From: Paenibacillus xylanexedens | GTDB taxonomy: Bacteria; Bacillota; Bacilli; Paenibacillales; Paenibacillaceae | NCBI RefSeq assembly: GCF_001908275.1 | Contig: NZ_CP018620.1 | Span: 6,076,001 to 6,140,000, forward strand | Direction: 5' to 3' | Length of the DNA stretch: 64,000 nt | Part shown: positions 8,069 to 18,037 of the stretch, in pieces | How positions within the stretch are numbered: position 1 is the stretch's first letter | Layout of the letters: every line of letters begins with the position of its first letter | Made by a program: the position numbers and the translations under genes | Notes under the pieces: model-generated | What the model was told of the DNA's origin: nothing | What the model saw: the letters and a program-made list of their open reading frames with translations, nothing else | Database searches by the model: none

Positions 8069-8694
8069 ACCTTCATATCCTTATCCGGGTATCCAATTTC
8101 TGCAATTTCACCTTCGATATCACTTAATTTCAGTTCATCATTTAATTGCTGTAGTAAGACCTCATCGATCGGCTTCATATCAAATACCTGTTCAACCAGT
8201 TTGATATCCAACGCTATCTCGTAGTAATCCTGTGCCCAAGCATGATAATATTTCGCGCCGCCTACCAAAATCTCTAACAGTTCGTATTCATGATCCCCAA
8301 GCTCCGTGCCCGCAGACCACCCTTCCTGATCCGCCACACTCCAGATACAGAACGTCGTCTGATCCATTACAAATGCCGGCTCTACCACAAAAGTATTAAA
8401 TGCTTCTGGAACGCTTTTTACCACCTCACTTCTATCAACCTTATGCTGAAGTGTATACTCTTTATCAAAGCCTTTAATAATCAGCCCATTCGGACTGAAT
8501 ATTGCAAAATAATGATCTCCTTGCCCATCTCTCATGGATGCCATTTGCTCATTCGTGTCCCACTGGGAATTATACGAGTAATACCTGTACTCCCATTCCG
8601 GCATCAAAATGGCATCCAGCATAGCTGCTGCCTTTAGAATCTGTTTGCATTCACTAATGTGAGGAAGTTTATCGATAAAATTAAGATTACCCAT
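8065..8694 (-). CDS. Hypothetical protein, about 209 residues
   Basis: I do not recognise this soluble protein. It is acidic and aromatic-rich, with no signal peptide or membrane segment. The middle part has PNGLIIKGFDKEY and FVMDQTTFCIWSVADQEGW, and the C-terminal third is helical and charged (LLQQLNDELKLSDIEGEI). This resembles small immunity- or SMI1-like bacterial proteins in general style, but no defining motif supports a call. It is coupled by a four-base overlap to the frameshifted downstream gene, which suggests the two products once worked together. Confidence 0.6.
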   Translation of the reverse strand: MGNLNFIDKLPHISECKQILKAAAMLDAILMPEWEYRYYSYNSQWDTNEQMASMRDGQGDHYFAIFSPNGLIIKGFDKEYTLQHKVDRSEVVKSVPEAFNTFVVEPAFVMDQTTFCIWSVADQEGWSAGTELGDHEYELLEILVGGAKYYHAWAQDYYEIALDIKLVEQVFDMKPIDEVLLQQLNDELKLSDIEGEIAEIGYPDKDMKV

Positions 8695-8733
8695 CGTGTG
8701 ATATTGCCTCCTTCACCCTTTCAAATGGAATAA

Positions 8734-9435
8734 TTAGTTACCCGACCTTGCGGTTAGCAAAGATACGATAACGTAGCCAAAAAGTTGAACCGTAAATACA
8801 ATGGCAACAAACTCAACCATTATGCTGTTCGCTGCATTAAAATCATTCACAAGATCCACGAAGATCTTCCCAGGTCGGGATAATACATCCCACGAATTCC
8901 ACCTATTAAATCTACCAATGTAGACCCCTATACTGCTCAATAGCAAAATAACACCGACAACCATCATGCTAATGTACTTATTTATTAATTTGTTTAACAT
9001 GCCATGGATTTGAATGATTGAACAAGTCGAGAGCAGCAATCCGATGATCGCTACGGCAAACGTCAGGGTGAGTCCATACCAAAAATCAATATTAACCCAA
9101 AATCTAACCTCCCCTTGAGCATCAAAATATCTGAATGAATGCAGAATCTCCGTAAAAAGATAGGCCGCATTGGGCAGAAAAAAGAGCCATACTCCACACA
9201 TCAGCCCCATACATATCATGCTCGTTGTCGTTAATTTCTTATTGAATATGTATCTAATGCAGGATGAGATGATGAAGGGTACCCATGCCAGGAACATATC
9301 CCAACTTAAAAATCGATACATATTTGTATCTGTTTGGGCACGTAAATACATCACAACACCTAGACTACAAAGAGTAGCCACGAGCAAAGTAACGATGAGT
9401 CGGAGATCTTGAACTGGATGTTTGTTATCTTTCAT
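8734..9435 (-). CDS. DUF1361 family membrane protein
   Basis: The 233-residue protein has about seven hydrophobic segments. It shows the DUF1361 signatures FLPNAAYLFTEILH near residue 88 and GVYIGRFNRWNSWDVLSRP near 170, between helices. The function of the family is not known. The Asn/Pro/Asp-containing loops are strongly conserved, which hints at a catalytic or binding role at the membrane. The start has GGAAGT upstream at a slightly long distance. It stands alone between the hypothetical gene and a run of GNAT genes, all on the minus strand. Confidence 0.8.
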   Translation of the reverse strand: MKDNKHPVQDLRLIVTLLVATLCSLGVVMYLRAQTDTNMYRFLSWDMFLAWVPFIISSCIRYIFNKKLTTTSMICMGLMCGVWLFFLPNAAYLFTEILHSFRYFDAQGEVRFWVNIDFWYGLTLTFAVAIIGLLLSTCSIIQIHGMLNKLINKYISMMVVGVILLLSSIGVYIGRFNRWNSWDVLSRPGKIFVDLVNDFNAANSIMVEFVAIVFTVQLFGYVIVSLLTARSGN

Positions 9436-9476
9436 TTCTTTGCTTCTACTTCCTTTTCCTTGATGAATGTTATAAG

Positions 9477-9908
9477 TTATAAATACTTTTTAAATGCCTT
9501 GCTGGATTCTCCGTTGTATCCCAATTTCGTATAAAAGTGATGTGCTTCGTTTCTGGATGATCCGCTCGTAAGAAACACCTTCACACAATTTTTCTGCACA
9601 CATACATGCTCTATATGTTTCATCAATTCAGATCCATATCCCTTGCTCTGCACATGTTCCGTAATGATAACCCGCTCAACTACGCCGAATGGTCTATTTT
9701 CCACCAAAGCATCCAGACAAATATGTAAATGAGCCGTGCCGATTACCTGATCATCCATTTCATACACAAACAAGAAACTGTTTGGGTTATTCCGAACCTC
9801 TTCAATCCGTTCTGCCAGTACCTTCGTGTTTAAGTTGTTTGGCAATAATTCTTTATACAATCTTTCGATAACCGCTGCATCTCTAGCTTCTGCCTCTCTT
9901 ATCATCAA
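9477..9908 (-). CDS. GNAT family N-acetyltransferase
   Basis: This is a 143-residue single-domain GNAT enzyme. The acetyl-CoA binding loop is IITEHVQSKGYGSELMKHIE (Q-x-x-G-Y-G), and the C-terminal signature is VFLTSGSSRNEAHHFYTKLG followed by Y-N-G. The N-terminal DAAVIERLYKEL fits the first helix of the fold. The product would acetylate an amine on a small molecule or protein. It is the first of three adjacent short GNAT genes (9477-10815), spaced by 14-20 bases and probably co-transcribed. The three sequences differ clearly, so they are not a recent tandem duplication. Confidence 0.85.
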   Translation of the reverse strand: MMIREAEARDAAVIERLYKELLPNNLNTKVLAERIEEVRNNPNSFLFVYEMDDQVIGTAHLHICLDALVENRPFGVVERVIITEHVQSKGYGSELMKHIEHVCVQKNCVKVFLTSGSSRNEAHHFYTKLGYNGESSKAFKKYL

Positions 9909-9922
9909 GCTTCCCCTCCTTG

Positions 9923-10384
9923 TTACCTCACTTGATAACTTAAAATGATATCACCGTTGTCTTCAAACTCTCCCGTTTCTTGAAACCCGCAACGCTTATA
10001 CAGCGCATTTGCCGCGATGTTATGCGGAACATGGGATACCCTGATTTGCTGGCAGTCACTTCTCTCTTGCAACATACGAACCACTTCTTGAATAGCAAGT
10101 TTGCCGTAACCCTTCCCCTGGTACTTCTCATCAATCATGAAGCGCAGAATCCAGTAATATCCGTCATTGTAGATCTCGTTATCAAATAAAATAAAACCGA
10201 CCATCTGATCCTCTGCCAAAATGCCGTATGGCTTGGACGTAATTTCCTTCGTTGCATGAATCAATGAATCGGCATTGCTAGCGACCAAATCTAGCTGATC
10301 TTCCCGTGGTTTAAGGTGGATGCACTCGAGTTCATTTTCTTTGGTTATGGGTTGTAGGGTTACTTTCTTCACATCCACAATCAT
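9923..10384 (-). CDS. GNAT family N-acetyltransferase (spermidine acetyltransferase-like)
   Basis: The 153-residue GNAT protein begins with LQPITKENELECIHLKPRED and has VGFILFDNE, YWILRFMIDEKYQGKGYGK as the acetyl-CoA loop (Q-G-K-G-Y-G), and HNIAANALYKRCGFQETGE at the end. This order is like that of the BltD/PaiA type of polyamine acetyltransferases, so spermidine or a related amine is possible, but substrate cannot be read from sequence alone. The start follows GGAG. It lies in the GNAT trio with small gaps on both sides. Confidence 0.82.
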   Translation of the reverse strand: MIVDVKKVTLQPITKENELECIHLKPREDQLDLVASNADSLIHATKEITSKPYGILAEDQMVGFILFDNEIYNDGYYWILRFMIDEKYQGKGYGKLAIQEVVRMLQERSDCQQIRVSHVPHNIAANALYKRCGFQETGEFEDNGDIILSYQVR

Positions 10385-10404
10385 TTCTCCTTGCAGCTAA
10401 CTCA

Positions 10405-10815
10405 CTAAATTTTCTTGATTAACATAATCTCCAAAGGTTGTGTATCCAGCAACAGAGCCCCTGCATCAACATACCCCAGCTTTCGATAGAAATGTTGGGC
10501 ATGTTCGTCTGATTGCGTTGAAGTCATCACCGTATCGAAGCCTTGTTGCTTCATTAAATTTTCCCAGTGATGCACGACTTTTTTGCCATATCCGCCGTTT
10601 CGATAGGGTTCATCAATCCAGATCATATTCATGAAGGGAAGGTTATCCCAAAAGTACCCGTACCTCATCCATCCAACTCTTGATCCCTCGTCCTCGTCCC
10701 ATAGGATGAATATTTCTTTCTCACTAATCTTCGTTTTCACAAGTGGTTGATGGATATGCCGATCTCTTTCAATGATATAGTCGTAGTCAGCTTCCGTTGC
10801 GTATTCAATCTTCAT
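10405..10815 (-). CDS. GNAT family N-acetyltransferase
   Basis: This 136-residue GNAT protein has IWIDEPYRNGGYGKKVVHHW as the cofactor loop (R-N-G-G-Y-G) and STQSDEHAQHFYRKLGYVD as the C-terminal motif. I use the ATG at 10815 because GGGAG lies at a proper distance from it; the start six codons earlier has no ribosome site. The N-terminus YATEADYDYIIERDRHI is typical of aminoglycoside- or amine-type GNATs. It is the promoter-proximal member of the three-gene GNAT run. Confidence 0.83.
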   Translation of the reverse strand: MKIEYATEADYDYIIERDRHIHQPLVKTKISEKEIFILWDEDEGSRVGWMRYGYFWDNLPFMNMIWIDEPYRNGGYGKKVVHHWENLMKQQGFDTVMTSTQSDEHAQHFYRKLGYVDAGALLLDTQPLEIMLIKKI

Positions 10816-10943
10816 TTGTAATACTCCCTTCATTAACTACGTCCATCATAACCCAAAATGTGGTATATGCGAACAGTTCTTTCCTCTTTTTCTCCCATGC
10901 CAAAAAACCACGGTTTCCCGTGGCTGCACCTGCTCTATTTTCC

Positions 10944-12173
10944 TCAATCCGCTGTTGATCCGCTGACCAATTGCCCCTTGTACCATACGGCCTGCCGCGC
11001 AGATCGCCGCGCAACGGCTTCCGCCGAACAACTCGCATGCACCAATACAAAACTCGCGGTGTCTCCTACCTTCGGCCAAGCTTGTTCCCCTTGTGAATCC
11101 AGCGGTGTAATACCGCCTGTTACCCATGCCAAAGATTGAGACAAGGACAGTTCGTCACTATATCCGTACAGTTCTGCGAATCGTCCCGCTTTCTCAAGCA
11201 TATCCCCATTGCCAAAAGGAGACCAATGATCCGTAAGGCTGTCTGTGGCCAGCTTCACGTTCACGCCCATACGGTGGAGCATGGGAAGAGGCATCATCGT
11301 TCTGCCAATGGGCACCGTGGAAGCAATGCTCATCCCAAGCGAGGCCATTCGCTGCGCCATATCTTCTGCTTCCTGCTGCTCTGCGCGGGCGAACCAGAAC
11401 GCATGACTTACCGTAACTTTACCCTGAAGCCCTGCTGTTTCGGTCAGATTCGCGAGTTCCAACAGCGTTTGTTTGCCAGCCTGCCCGCCATCATGCAGAT
11501 GAATATCGATGCCCGCCTGGTGCTGAACAGCCAGTTCAACTATGGCGTTCAGTGAATTCTCGATCTGTTCGTCCACCGTATGAGGATCAAGTCCGCCCAC
11601 ATGCGTTGCACCTTCCTTCATCGCTTGGCCCATAAGCTCCACTGAATGGGAGCGAAGCAGTCCATGCTGCGGGAAAGCCACGATCTCCGAAGAGATTTTG
11701 CCCGAAAATGATTCCAGAGCCTGCCGCGTCGCTTCCAGTCTTTTCAAGCCACTGACGGGTTCAATATTGCAATGACTACGTACATGAGTGGAGCCGTACC
11801 CCTGGATCAAGGTCAGAATACTCTCCGCTTGACGCTTAGCATCTGGTAGCAGTTTGGGCAACAGAACCTTCTCTTCTTCAATACGTTCGAAAATACTAGA
11901 GATACGCTTAACGGCTGTCCATGGCCCATCGTAGTAGGTTTTATCCAGATGAATATGTGCCTCCTCGAACGAAGGCAACAGCAGAAGTCCCTTGCCATCT
12001 ACTTGTGGTAGATCGCTAGACAGCGGGTTGTTTCCTTCCACAATCTCCGCGATCACTCCATCTTTAATCCGCAGATGAGCGGGGCTTGTCCGTGTCCCCA
12101 TCACCTGTTCTCCCTCCCGAACATAACTCCGCTCCACAGTCACGTTTGTTAACCAATAAGCCTGCTTCATCAT
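10944..12173 (-). CDS. Cytosine deaminase-like amidohydrolase
   Basis: This 409-residue metal-dependent hydrolase belongs to the CodA/AtzC-like branch of the amidohydrolase superfamily. Metal and catalytic motifs appear in order: EEAHIHLDKTYY (HxH) near residue 72, RSHCNIEP, FPQHGLL, GLDPH, DIHLHDGGQ near 225, VSHAFWF, and the late Asp in LATDSLTDHWSPFGNGDM. The barrel is flanked by the small beta-sandwich formed by both termini. Likely chemistry is deamination of a pyrimidine or a related cyclic amide. The start has GAGGG upstream. It is a single-gene unit downstream of the ogt terminator. Confidence 0.85.
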   Translation of the reverse strand: MMKQAYWLTNVTVERSYVREGEQVMGTRTSPAHLRIKDGVIAEIVEGNNPLSSDLPQVDGKGLLLLPSFEEAHIHLDKTYYDGPWTAVKRISSIFERIEEEKVLLPKLLPDAKRQAESILTLIQGYGSTHVRSHCNIEPVSGLKRLEATRQALESFSGKISSEIVAFPQHGLLRSHSVELMGQAMKEGATHVGGLDPHTVDEQIENSLNAIVELAVQHQAGIDIHLHDGGQAGKQTLLELANLTETAGLQGKVTVSHAFWFARAEQQEAEDMAQRMASLGMSIASTVPIGRTMMPLPMLHRMGVNVKLATDSLTDHWSPFGNGDMLEKAGRFAELYGYSDELSLSQSLAWVTGGITPLDSQGEQAWPKVGDTASFVLVHASCSAEAVARRSARQAVWYKGQLVSGSTAD

Positions 12174-12322
12174 GTCATCCCTCTTTTCTTACCCGGCATT
12201 ACGTCCCCCGGATACCGATTGATCTATGATCCATGGTACCATACGGTTTCACCGGGCAAAAATACGTAAAACGTTGGTGTTCCATATGCGAAACGTTTGC
12301 ATTACGCTACCTTAATACATGC

Positions 12323-12348
12323 AAAAAACAGGCACAATAAAGTGCCTG
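12323..12348 (-). terminator. Terminator of the alkD-ogt operon
   Basis: The minus strand has CAGGCAC-TTTATT-GTGCCTG followed by six T, 40 bases after the ogt stop. Confidence 0.85.
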
Positions 12349-12389
12349 CCCTGTCCAATCACCTTAATCTTCTTGATTACGCGAGTCTA

Positions 12390-12944
12390 TTAAAAATGAA
12401 ACCGCGCATGTCCTCCATCGGTCACGCCTTCAATCTGTTCGATATCCAGCAGTCTGCGCTTCATCTCCAGACCTCCACGAAACCCGGTCAGCTTGCGATT
12501 AGCCCCTATAATGCGGTGGCATGGTAGCAGAACCGGAATCGGATTAGCCCCATTTGCGGCCCCAACTGCTCGCACAGCCGAAGGTCTTCCAATTGCAGCA
12601 GCTATATCACCATAGGTCCGAATTTCACCGTAAGGCACACGCCCTAGCTCTCTCCATACCTCCTGCTGGAAGTTCGTTCCAATCAAGTCCAGTGGGATCG
12701 CATCTGTATAAGCCATGGGTTCTCCTGCAAAATAGGACTGTAACCAGTCCATCATACCTGTTTGTTTCAGAGCATCCTCGTTCTCTTCCAGTTCCACGCC
12801 AGGTGCAACTTTCTGTATCCAGCCGTTCCAATCCTCCAGTGTTTCGTTGGGCATGACCACTCGGCACAATCCCTGTTCCGTAGCGAGCAGCACCCATGGA
12901 CGACCGTCCAACTGCATCGTGGTGTACATCAACTTTTTTCTCAT
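12390..12944 (-). CDS. ogt: Methylated-DNA--protein-cysteine methyltransferase
   Basis: This is a 184-residue suicide DNA-repair protein that takes the methyl group from O6-methylguanine or O4-methylthymine onto its own cysteine. The active-site motif PVLLPCHRIIGANR puts the acceptor at Cys142. The winged-helix part shows NFQQEVWRELGRVPYGEIRTYGD and the arginine finger region RPSAVRAVGAANGANP. The N-terminal 80 residues form the usual structural domain. Its ATG overlaps the stop of the AlkD-like gene (12941-12944), so the two alkylation-repair proteins are made together. Cytoplasmic. Confidence 0.92.
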   Translation of the reverse strand: MRKKLMYTTMQLDGRPWVLLATEQGLCRVVMPNETLEDWNGWIQKVAPGVELEENEDALKQTGMMDWLQSYFAGEPMAYTDAIPLDLIGTNFQQEVWRELGRVPYGEIRTYGDIAAAIGRPSAVRAVGAANGANPIPVLLPCHRIIGANRKLTGFRGGLEMKRRLLDIEQIEGVTDGGHARFHF

Positions 12945-13687
12945 TCGTTTACCGCCCTCTCCCTGGTGGAATGCTTAATGCTAGAACTAGTAATCTGCTT
13001 CTTCACCTTACGTTTCATACTGCGGATCATCTGCTTGCTCTCTGGATCCACGCGATAAGATTCCGTGATTTTCTGAAGTGCCTTATTATACGTAAAATCG
13101 TCCAGGGTATTATGGTGCAGATAACGCATAGTCACCTCAGGTTGTTTCACATAAGCCATTGAGATGGCCCAAGCAACTGCCATTTTCACATAATACGCCT
13201 CGTGTCTAATCTGATCCAATGCAGATAGAACCTGATCGATATATCTCTCATTCAGATAAAAATTCAACAGCATTACCACACCAAACCGGATTTCATATTC
13301 CTGATCAGATCTCAGATACGGCTGCAAGAACGCCCACATGGGCTCCGAATGAACCTTCGTATATTTCAGTCCAGCACAGAAGCTGTCACACACCGACCAG
13401 TTGTCAATCTTCGGTACAAATGTTTCAATAGCCTTTAACAGTTCGTCCAGATCAGCCTGTACATGTCCAATGACCATTGCTTGCAACATCACTTCTTCAA
13501 AATATTCATCCTCTGCCGTTTCCAGATACGTGCGCCAGTCCCCGGCGGCAAGTTGCTTGGCAATTTTTCGTAAGGCTGGCAACCTTACACCTAGTACATT
13601 CGTGATGTTGGGAATAAGTGCAGCCGAGAATTTCTGATACTCCGGCTCAACCATGCTGAGCAATTGTGTTCTGATATCTACTTCCAC
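12941..13687 (-). CDS. AlkD-like DNA alkylation repair protein
   Basis: This HEAT-repeat protein of 248 residues is of the AlkD type, which removes or helps remove N3- and N7-alkylated purines. Family motifs include LGVRLPALRKIAKQLA near residue 38, the helix pairs through EEVMLQAMVIGHVQADLDEL, and DNWSVCDSFCAGLKYT, with the Trp/Asp region used by AlkD enzymes. The most likely start is GTG at 13687, with GAGGAGG ten bases upstream. A longer ATG start adds 23 residues that do not fit the family. It overlaps ogt by four bases. Confidence 0.85.
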   Translation of the reverse strand: MEVDIRTQLLSMVEPEYQKFSAALIPNITNVLGVRLPALRKIAKQLAAGDWRTYLETAEDEYFEEVMLQAMVIGHVQADLDELLKAIETFVPKIDNWSVCDSFCAGLKYTKVHSEPMWAFLQPYLRSDQEYEIRFGVVMLLNFYLNERYIDQVLSALDQIRHEAYYVKMAVAWAISMAYVKQPEVTMRYLHHNTLDDFTYNKALQKITESYRVDPESKQMIRSMKRKVKKQITSSSIKHSTRERAVNE

Positions 13688-13877
13688 TAGCGCATGTCCT
13701 CCTCGTCTGTTGCTGTACAACAAGTATATCCTTGAAGTGGCTGTTTGTAAGCCCATATCGAATGTTTGAGCAAGATTACAATATCATTTTGGGACTCTCA
13801 TTTTTTCTCCATTTGTTTAATTCCCAACCCATTTCGTTTAAAAATATGAAGCTGACCGAATAGAAAGGAGTATCGAT

Positions 13878-15248
13878 ATGAACGGACCTCATACTAAGAA
13901 AGATTTCTCCGTGGAGGAGATCACCGAACAACTCGTGCAACATGTACAATCCCGGAACCTTCCCGATTTCTATAAATTGGTGAAAGAACTGCATCCCTAC
14001 GACCTCTCACTTGTATATAAAAAGTTCCCTGAAGAAGAAACCAATCGGTTTTTGCTTCTATTCAAACCCGATGCTCTGGCGGATCTCGCCGAGACCTTAA
14101 AGCTGCACGAACAGATTCAACTGTTTGAACGACTTGGGCCGGAACGAACACTTGAAGTCATGCAGCAGATGGACAAAAGTGATCTGATCCGGTTCATGCA
14201 CGATTTGCCTGCCAAACGCAGAGAAGAATTGCTTTCCAACATGAACCTAGATCACTCTGCCATTATCCGATCCGTGCTTAATTACCCGCCGGAAACGGCA
14301 GGACGCATCATGACAGATCAATATCGGACCCTGCTCGCTCATGAGACAGCCAAGGAAGCCTTACGACAATCGCAAGGTACCATGCATATCTCAGCCTCCA
14401 GTTATCTCTATGTAACCGATAATGAAGGCAAACTGGTCGGTGTCGTGAGTTATCGATCCCTTGCCTTGGCTGACGATAAGACCCAGGTTGAAGAACTGAT
14501 GACCCGGCGGGTGATCCATGCAACGGTAGATATGGACCAGGAAGAAGCAGCACAGCTTCTACAGCGTTATGAGTTTATTGCACTTCCGGTGGTGGATGAA
14601 AATCACAGGTTATGCGGTATCATTCAGATGGATGATGTCATCGATATTATTATGGATGAAGCAAGTGAAGATTTGGCCAAGATGGGGGGCGGCAGCAAGG
14701 ATATCGACTTTGATACCAAACCACTCGTGGCCGTCAGACGCAGGCTTCCCTGGCTCATCTTGCTTCTATTGATTGGTCTAATCTCGGGAAGTATTGTGGA
14801 TTTCTTTGAGGATACACTCAATCAGGTTGTGGCATTGGCATTTTTCATGCCGATGATCGCAGGTATGACCGGTAACACAGGAACGCAGTCTCTGGCTGTT
14901 GTGGTACGCGGACTGATCGGACGCAAACTCGACAAAGCCACCGTACTCGCACTGATTGGTCGGGAGATCAAGGTAGGCATCATGATTGGCTTGGTATGTG
15001 GATTACTGATCACCGTCATCGCTTATTTCTGGCAAGGGGACTGGCTGCTGGGTGCCATTATTGGGGTATCTCTGTTCCTCACTCTGGTCATTGGTACACT
15101 GACCGGTACATGCATCCCGCTTCTGCTTAGTCGTTTCAAAGTCGACCCGGCTGTTGCCTCTGGCCCATTAATCACCACATTGAATGATATCTTGTCCCTG
15201 TTTATCTATTTTGGCATCGCCACACGTTTCCTCGATGCCTTGATGTAA
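13878..15248 (+). CDS. mgtE: Magnesium transporter MgtE
   Basis: The 456-residue protein has the full MgtE layout: a cytosolic alpha-superhelical N domain (about 20-125, with LHPYDLSLVYKKFPEEE), two CBS domains (about 135-255) ending IIQMDDVIDIIMDEASEDL, a plug helix, and five membrane helices from residue 290 on. The pore signature PMIAGMTGNTGTQSLAVVVRG is present. MgtE is a Mg2+-gated channel: the N and CBS domains close it when cytosolic Mg2+ is high. AAAGGAG precedes the ATG. The 120-bp upstream region is too short for a Mg2+ riboswitch and none is seen. Confidence 0.95.
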   Translation: MNGPHTKKDFSVEEITEQLVQHVQSRNLPDFYKLVKELHPYDLSLVYKKFPEEETNRFLLLFKPDALADLAETLKLHEQIQLFERLGPERTLEVMQQMDKSDLIRFMHDLPAKRREELLSNMNLDHSAIIRSVLNYPPETAGRIMTDQYRTLLAHETAKEALRQSQGTMHISASSYLYVTDNEGKLVGVVSYRSLALADDKTQVEELMTRRVIHATVDMDQEEAAQLLQRYEFIALPVVDENHRLCGIIQMDDVIDIIMDEASEDLAKMGGGSKDIDFDTKPLVAVRRRLPWLILLLLIGLISGSIVDFFEDTLNQVVALAFFMPMIAGMTGNTGTQSLAVVVRGLIGRKLDKATVLALIGREIKVGIMIGLVCGLLITVIAYFWQGDWLLGAIIGVSLFLTLVIGTLTGTCIPLLLSRFKVDPAVASGPLITTLNDILSLFIYFGIATRFLDALM

Positions 15249-15267
15249 ATAAGTTGGGCATACAGCA

Positions 15268-15304
15268 AAACAGACCTGATCCTGAGATCAAGGTCTGTTT
15301 TTTT
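15268..15304 (+). terminator. mgtE terminator
   Basis: AACAGACCT-GATC / GATCA-AGGTCTGTT stem followed by seven T directly after the mgtE stop. Confidence 0.85.
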
Positions 15305-15318
15305 CATTTTACCAAGTT

Positions 15319-16482
15319 TTACGCTGATCTTTTATTTTTATTATAGATATCAAACGCTACAGCGAGCAGCAGTACCAATCCCTTAATCCCCTGTTGCCAG
15401 TCAATACCAAGACCAATCAGGGACATCCCGTTATTCAGCACACCCATAACCAAACCACCGATGATGGCACCAAATACCGTACCTATGCCCCCTGAAGCGG
15501 AAGCACCACCGATGAAGCAGGCCGCAATGGCATCCAGCTCGAAGTTGGTACCTGCTCTTGGCGTAGCCGCATTCAGACGTGCGGCGAAGATCAACCCGGA
15601 TACCGCGGCAAGTGTACCCATGTTCACGAAAACCCAGAAGGTTACCTTTTTTGTTTTGACCCCAGACAGACCTGCGGCCTTCTCATTACCTCCAAGCGCA
15701 TACACATGCCGTCCCATGACAGTACGATTCATAACGAAGGAGTACACAACGATCAGGACAAACAGCAGGACCAGGATATTCGGAATACCTGCATAACTTG
15801 CGAGTACAAACGTAAACAGATTTGTCACAACAGCCACCACAATCAACTTGAGCAAGAACAGTCCCTGTGACACGACCTCAAATCCATATTTTCGCTGGGA
15901 ACGGCGTTCCCGCAGTTCATTGACAATGTACCAGACGGTGAGCACAAGACCCACAATGATGGATACCAGACCAAAACCTGAGAATTGAATGTCCGCCAGG
16001 AAGCCAGAGCTTATTTTCTGGAATCCACCCGGGAAAGGAGAGATCGATTGTCCCTCCAGCACGATCATCGTCAAGCCTCGGAACAGCAGCATACCTGCCA
16101 GCGTCACGATAAATGCCGGAATTCGCACATAGGCGATCCAGAAGCCTTGCCATGCACCGATCAAAGCGCCAACCAGTAAGGAAGCGATGACAGCAAGCCA
16201 AGCCGGAAGCTGCCAATCAACCATCATAATTGCGGCAACGGCACCAACAAAGGCTGCAATGGAACCAACAGACAGGTCAATATGCCCGGTAATGATGACC
16301 AGCACCATTCCGATCGCCAGCACCAAAATGTAACTGTTCTGCAAAATCAAATTTGTAATATTAATCGGCTTGAGCAACAGCCCGCCTGTAAGTACCTCGA
16401 ACAAAAGCATAATCACTACCAGGGCAATAATCATGCCATATTGACGGATATTATTTTTGAACAGTTTTGTTATCATTTCCAT
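15319..16482 (-). CDS. Monosaccharide ABC transporter permease (XylH/MmsB type)
   Basis: This 387-residue inner-membrane permease belongs to the ribose/xylose class. About ten hydrophobic segments are visible. The class signature [20 protein letters not shown] is at about residue 55, and the cytoplasmic coupling region contains [16 protein letters not shown]. The length of nearly 390 residues fits the XylH/GguB subgroup rather than RbsC (about 320). Its start lies inside the end of the ATPase gene (32-bp overlap), so translation is coupled. It forms the channel for the binding protein and double ATPase encoded just upstream, with xylose or a related aldose the most likely substrate. Confidence 0.9.
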   Translation of the reverse strand: MEMITKLFKNNIRQYGMIIALVVIMLLFEVLTGGLLLKPINITNLILQNSYILVLAIGMVLVIITGHIDLSVGSIAAFVGAVAAIMMVDWQLPAWLAVIASLLVGALIGAWQGFWIAYVRIPAFIVTLAGMLLFRGLTMIVLEGQSISPFPGGFQKISSGFLADIQFSGFGLVSIIVGLVLTVWYIVNELRERRSQRKYGFEVVSQGLFLLKLIVVAVVTNLFTFVLASYAGIPNILVLLFVLIVVYSFVMNRTVMGRHVYALGGNEKAAGLSGVKTKKVTFWVFVNMGTLAAVSGLIFAARLNAATPRAGTNFELDAIAACFIGGASASGGIGTVFGAIIGGLVMGVLNNGMSLIGLGIDWQQGIKGLVLLLAVAFDIYNKNKRSA

Positions 16483-18016
16483 GCTTGCCGCCTCCAGACT
16501 TGGTCATATATCTCATCAACGTTTCCTGCGATGCTTGCTCCCGGCTGACTTCACCGGTGATTCGTCCGGCATTCATCACATAGATCCGGTCACACAGGCC
16601 AAGAACCTCCGGAAGCTCGGATGAGATTACCAGTACGCCCTTGCCTTCAGCAGCAAGCCGATGAATGATCGTATAGATTTCGAATTTCGCTCCCACATCA
16701 ATACCGCGGGTAGGTTCATCCAGGATAAGGATATCTGGTCCGGCAAAAATCCATTTGCTGAGCACCACTTTTTGCTGGTTGCCTCCACTCAGATTACCGG
16801 TCTTCTGCAAAATACTTGGTGCTTTGATGTTCATGCTTTTCTTCATCTTTTCCGCTACCAGTACTTCTTCACGCTCGTTCACTACCGCGTTTCGCGTCAG
16901 CTTGCTCAGACCCGTCAAGGAAATATTGCGCTTGATGTCATCCATCAGAATGAGTCCGTATTCCTTGCGGTCTTCTGTCACATAAGCAAACCCATTCTGA
17001 ATAGCCTCTGTGACGGTATTGTTGTGGATCGGTTTACCATTCTTAATGAGTTGACCCGAAATATTCCGGCCATAGGATTTGCCAAATATGCTCATGGCAA
17101 GTTCGGTACGCCCAGCGCCCATCAGCCCAGCAATCCCTACAATCTCACCACGTCTGATATTCATATCGATCTGATCCAGTACTTTTCGCTCGGCATGATG
17201 TTCGTGATATACCGTCCAGTCCTTTACCTCAAGGATAACTTCTCCAATGGTGGCATGACGCTCCGGATAACGGCTAGTGAGATCACGTCCTACCATTCCG
17301 CTAATAATCCGGTCCTCCGTCACTTTTTCCTTCTTCATATCCAACGTCTCAATTGTCTTGCCATCCCGTAAAATAGTCACCGAATCGGATACCTTGGATA
17401 CCTCATTCAGCTTGTGTGAGATCAGGATACAGGCGATGCCCTGTTTCTTGAATTCCAGCATCAACTGCAGCAGATTTTCACTGTCGTCCTCGTTCAGCGC
17501 AGCGGTTGGCTCATCCAGAATAAGCAGCCGCACCTTTTTGGAGAGCGCTTTCGCAATTTCGACCAGTTGCTGCTTGCCTACCCCAATGCTGGATACCAGC
17601 GTGTTTGGATTTTCGCTCAGTCCCACCTTCGAGAGCAGTTCTCGTGTACCTACAAAAGTTTCCTTCCAGTTGACAATTCCTCTGCTCGCACGCTCGTTGC
17701 CCAGATATATATTTTCCGCGATTGAAAGGTAGGGAATAAGGGCCAACTCCTGATGGATAATGACGATTCCCAGATCCTCGCTCTGCTTAATATCCTTGAA
17801 CTCACAATTTTTGCCCTGAAATAAAATGTCGCCTTCATACGTGCCATGTGGATATACACCACTCAGTACCTTCATCAACGTAGATTTACCTGCGCCATTT
17901 TCACCACATATGGAATGGATTTCGCCTTCACGGACTTTCAGATTGACATTTTCCAGCGCTTTGACGCCAGGAAAGGTTTTGGTGATGTTTTTCATTTCCA
18001 GAATGATTCCGGCCAT
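16451..18016 (-). CDS. Monosaccharide ABC transporter double ATPase (XylG/MmsA type)
   Basis: This 521-residue protein has two fused nucleotide-binding domains. The first has [17 protein letters not shown], the signature [17 protein letters not shown] and [11 protein letters not shown]. The second has a degenerate Walker [19 protein letters not shown], then [14 protein letters not shown] and [20 protein letters not shown]. This asymmetric pattern is normal for RbsA/XylG ATPases. I take the ATG at 18016, eight bases after AAAGGAG. It sits 21 bp after the binding-protein gene and overlaps the permease gene. Confidence 0.92.
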   Translation of the reverse strand: MAGIILEMKNITKTFPGVKALENVNLKVREGEIHSICGENGAGKSTLMKVLSGVYPHGTYEGDILFQGKNCEFKDIKQSEDLGIVIIHQELALIPYLSIAENIYLGNERASRGIVNWKETFVGTRELLSKVGLSENPNTLVSSIGVGKQQLVEIAKALSKKVRLLILDEPTAALNEDDSENLLQLMLEFKKQGIACILISHKLNEVSKVSDSVTILRDGKTIETLDMKKEKVTEDRIISGMVGRDLTSRYPERHATIGEVILEVKDWTVYHEHHAERKVLDQIDMNIRRGEIVGIAGLMGAGRTELAMSIFGKSYGRNISGQLIKNGKPIHNNTVTEAIQNGFAYVTEDRKEYGLILMDDIKRNISLTGLSKLTRNAVVNEREEVLVAEKMKKSMNIKAPSILQKTGNLSGGNQQKVVLSKWIFAGPDILILDEPTRGIDVGAKFEIYTIIHRLAAEGKGVLVISSELPEVLGLCDRIYVMNAGRITGEVSREQASQETLMRYMTKSGGGKHGNDNKTVQK

Positions 18017-18037
18017 GGGATGTGCTCCTTTCATTTA

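Noticed and set aside
12283..12297. TGCGAAACGTTTGCA palindrome upstream of the amidohydrolase gene as a cre site
   Set aside because: It matches the cre consensus at only about 10 of 14 positions. It may be another operator, but nothing supports a specific one.
13757..13877. Mg2+ riboswitch (M-box) before mgtE
   Set aside because: The leader is only about 120 bp and none of the conserved M-box blocks or a terminator stem are visible.
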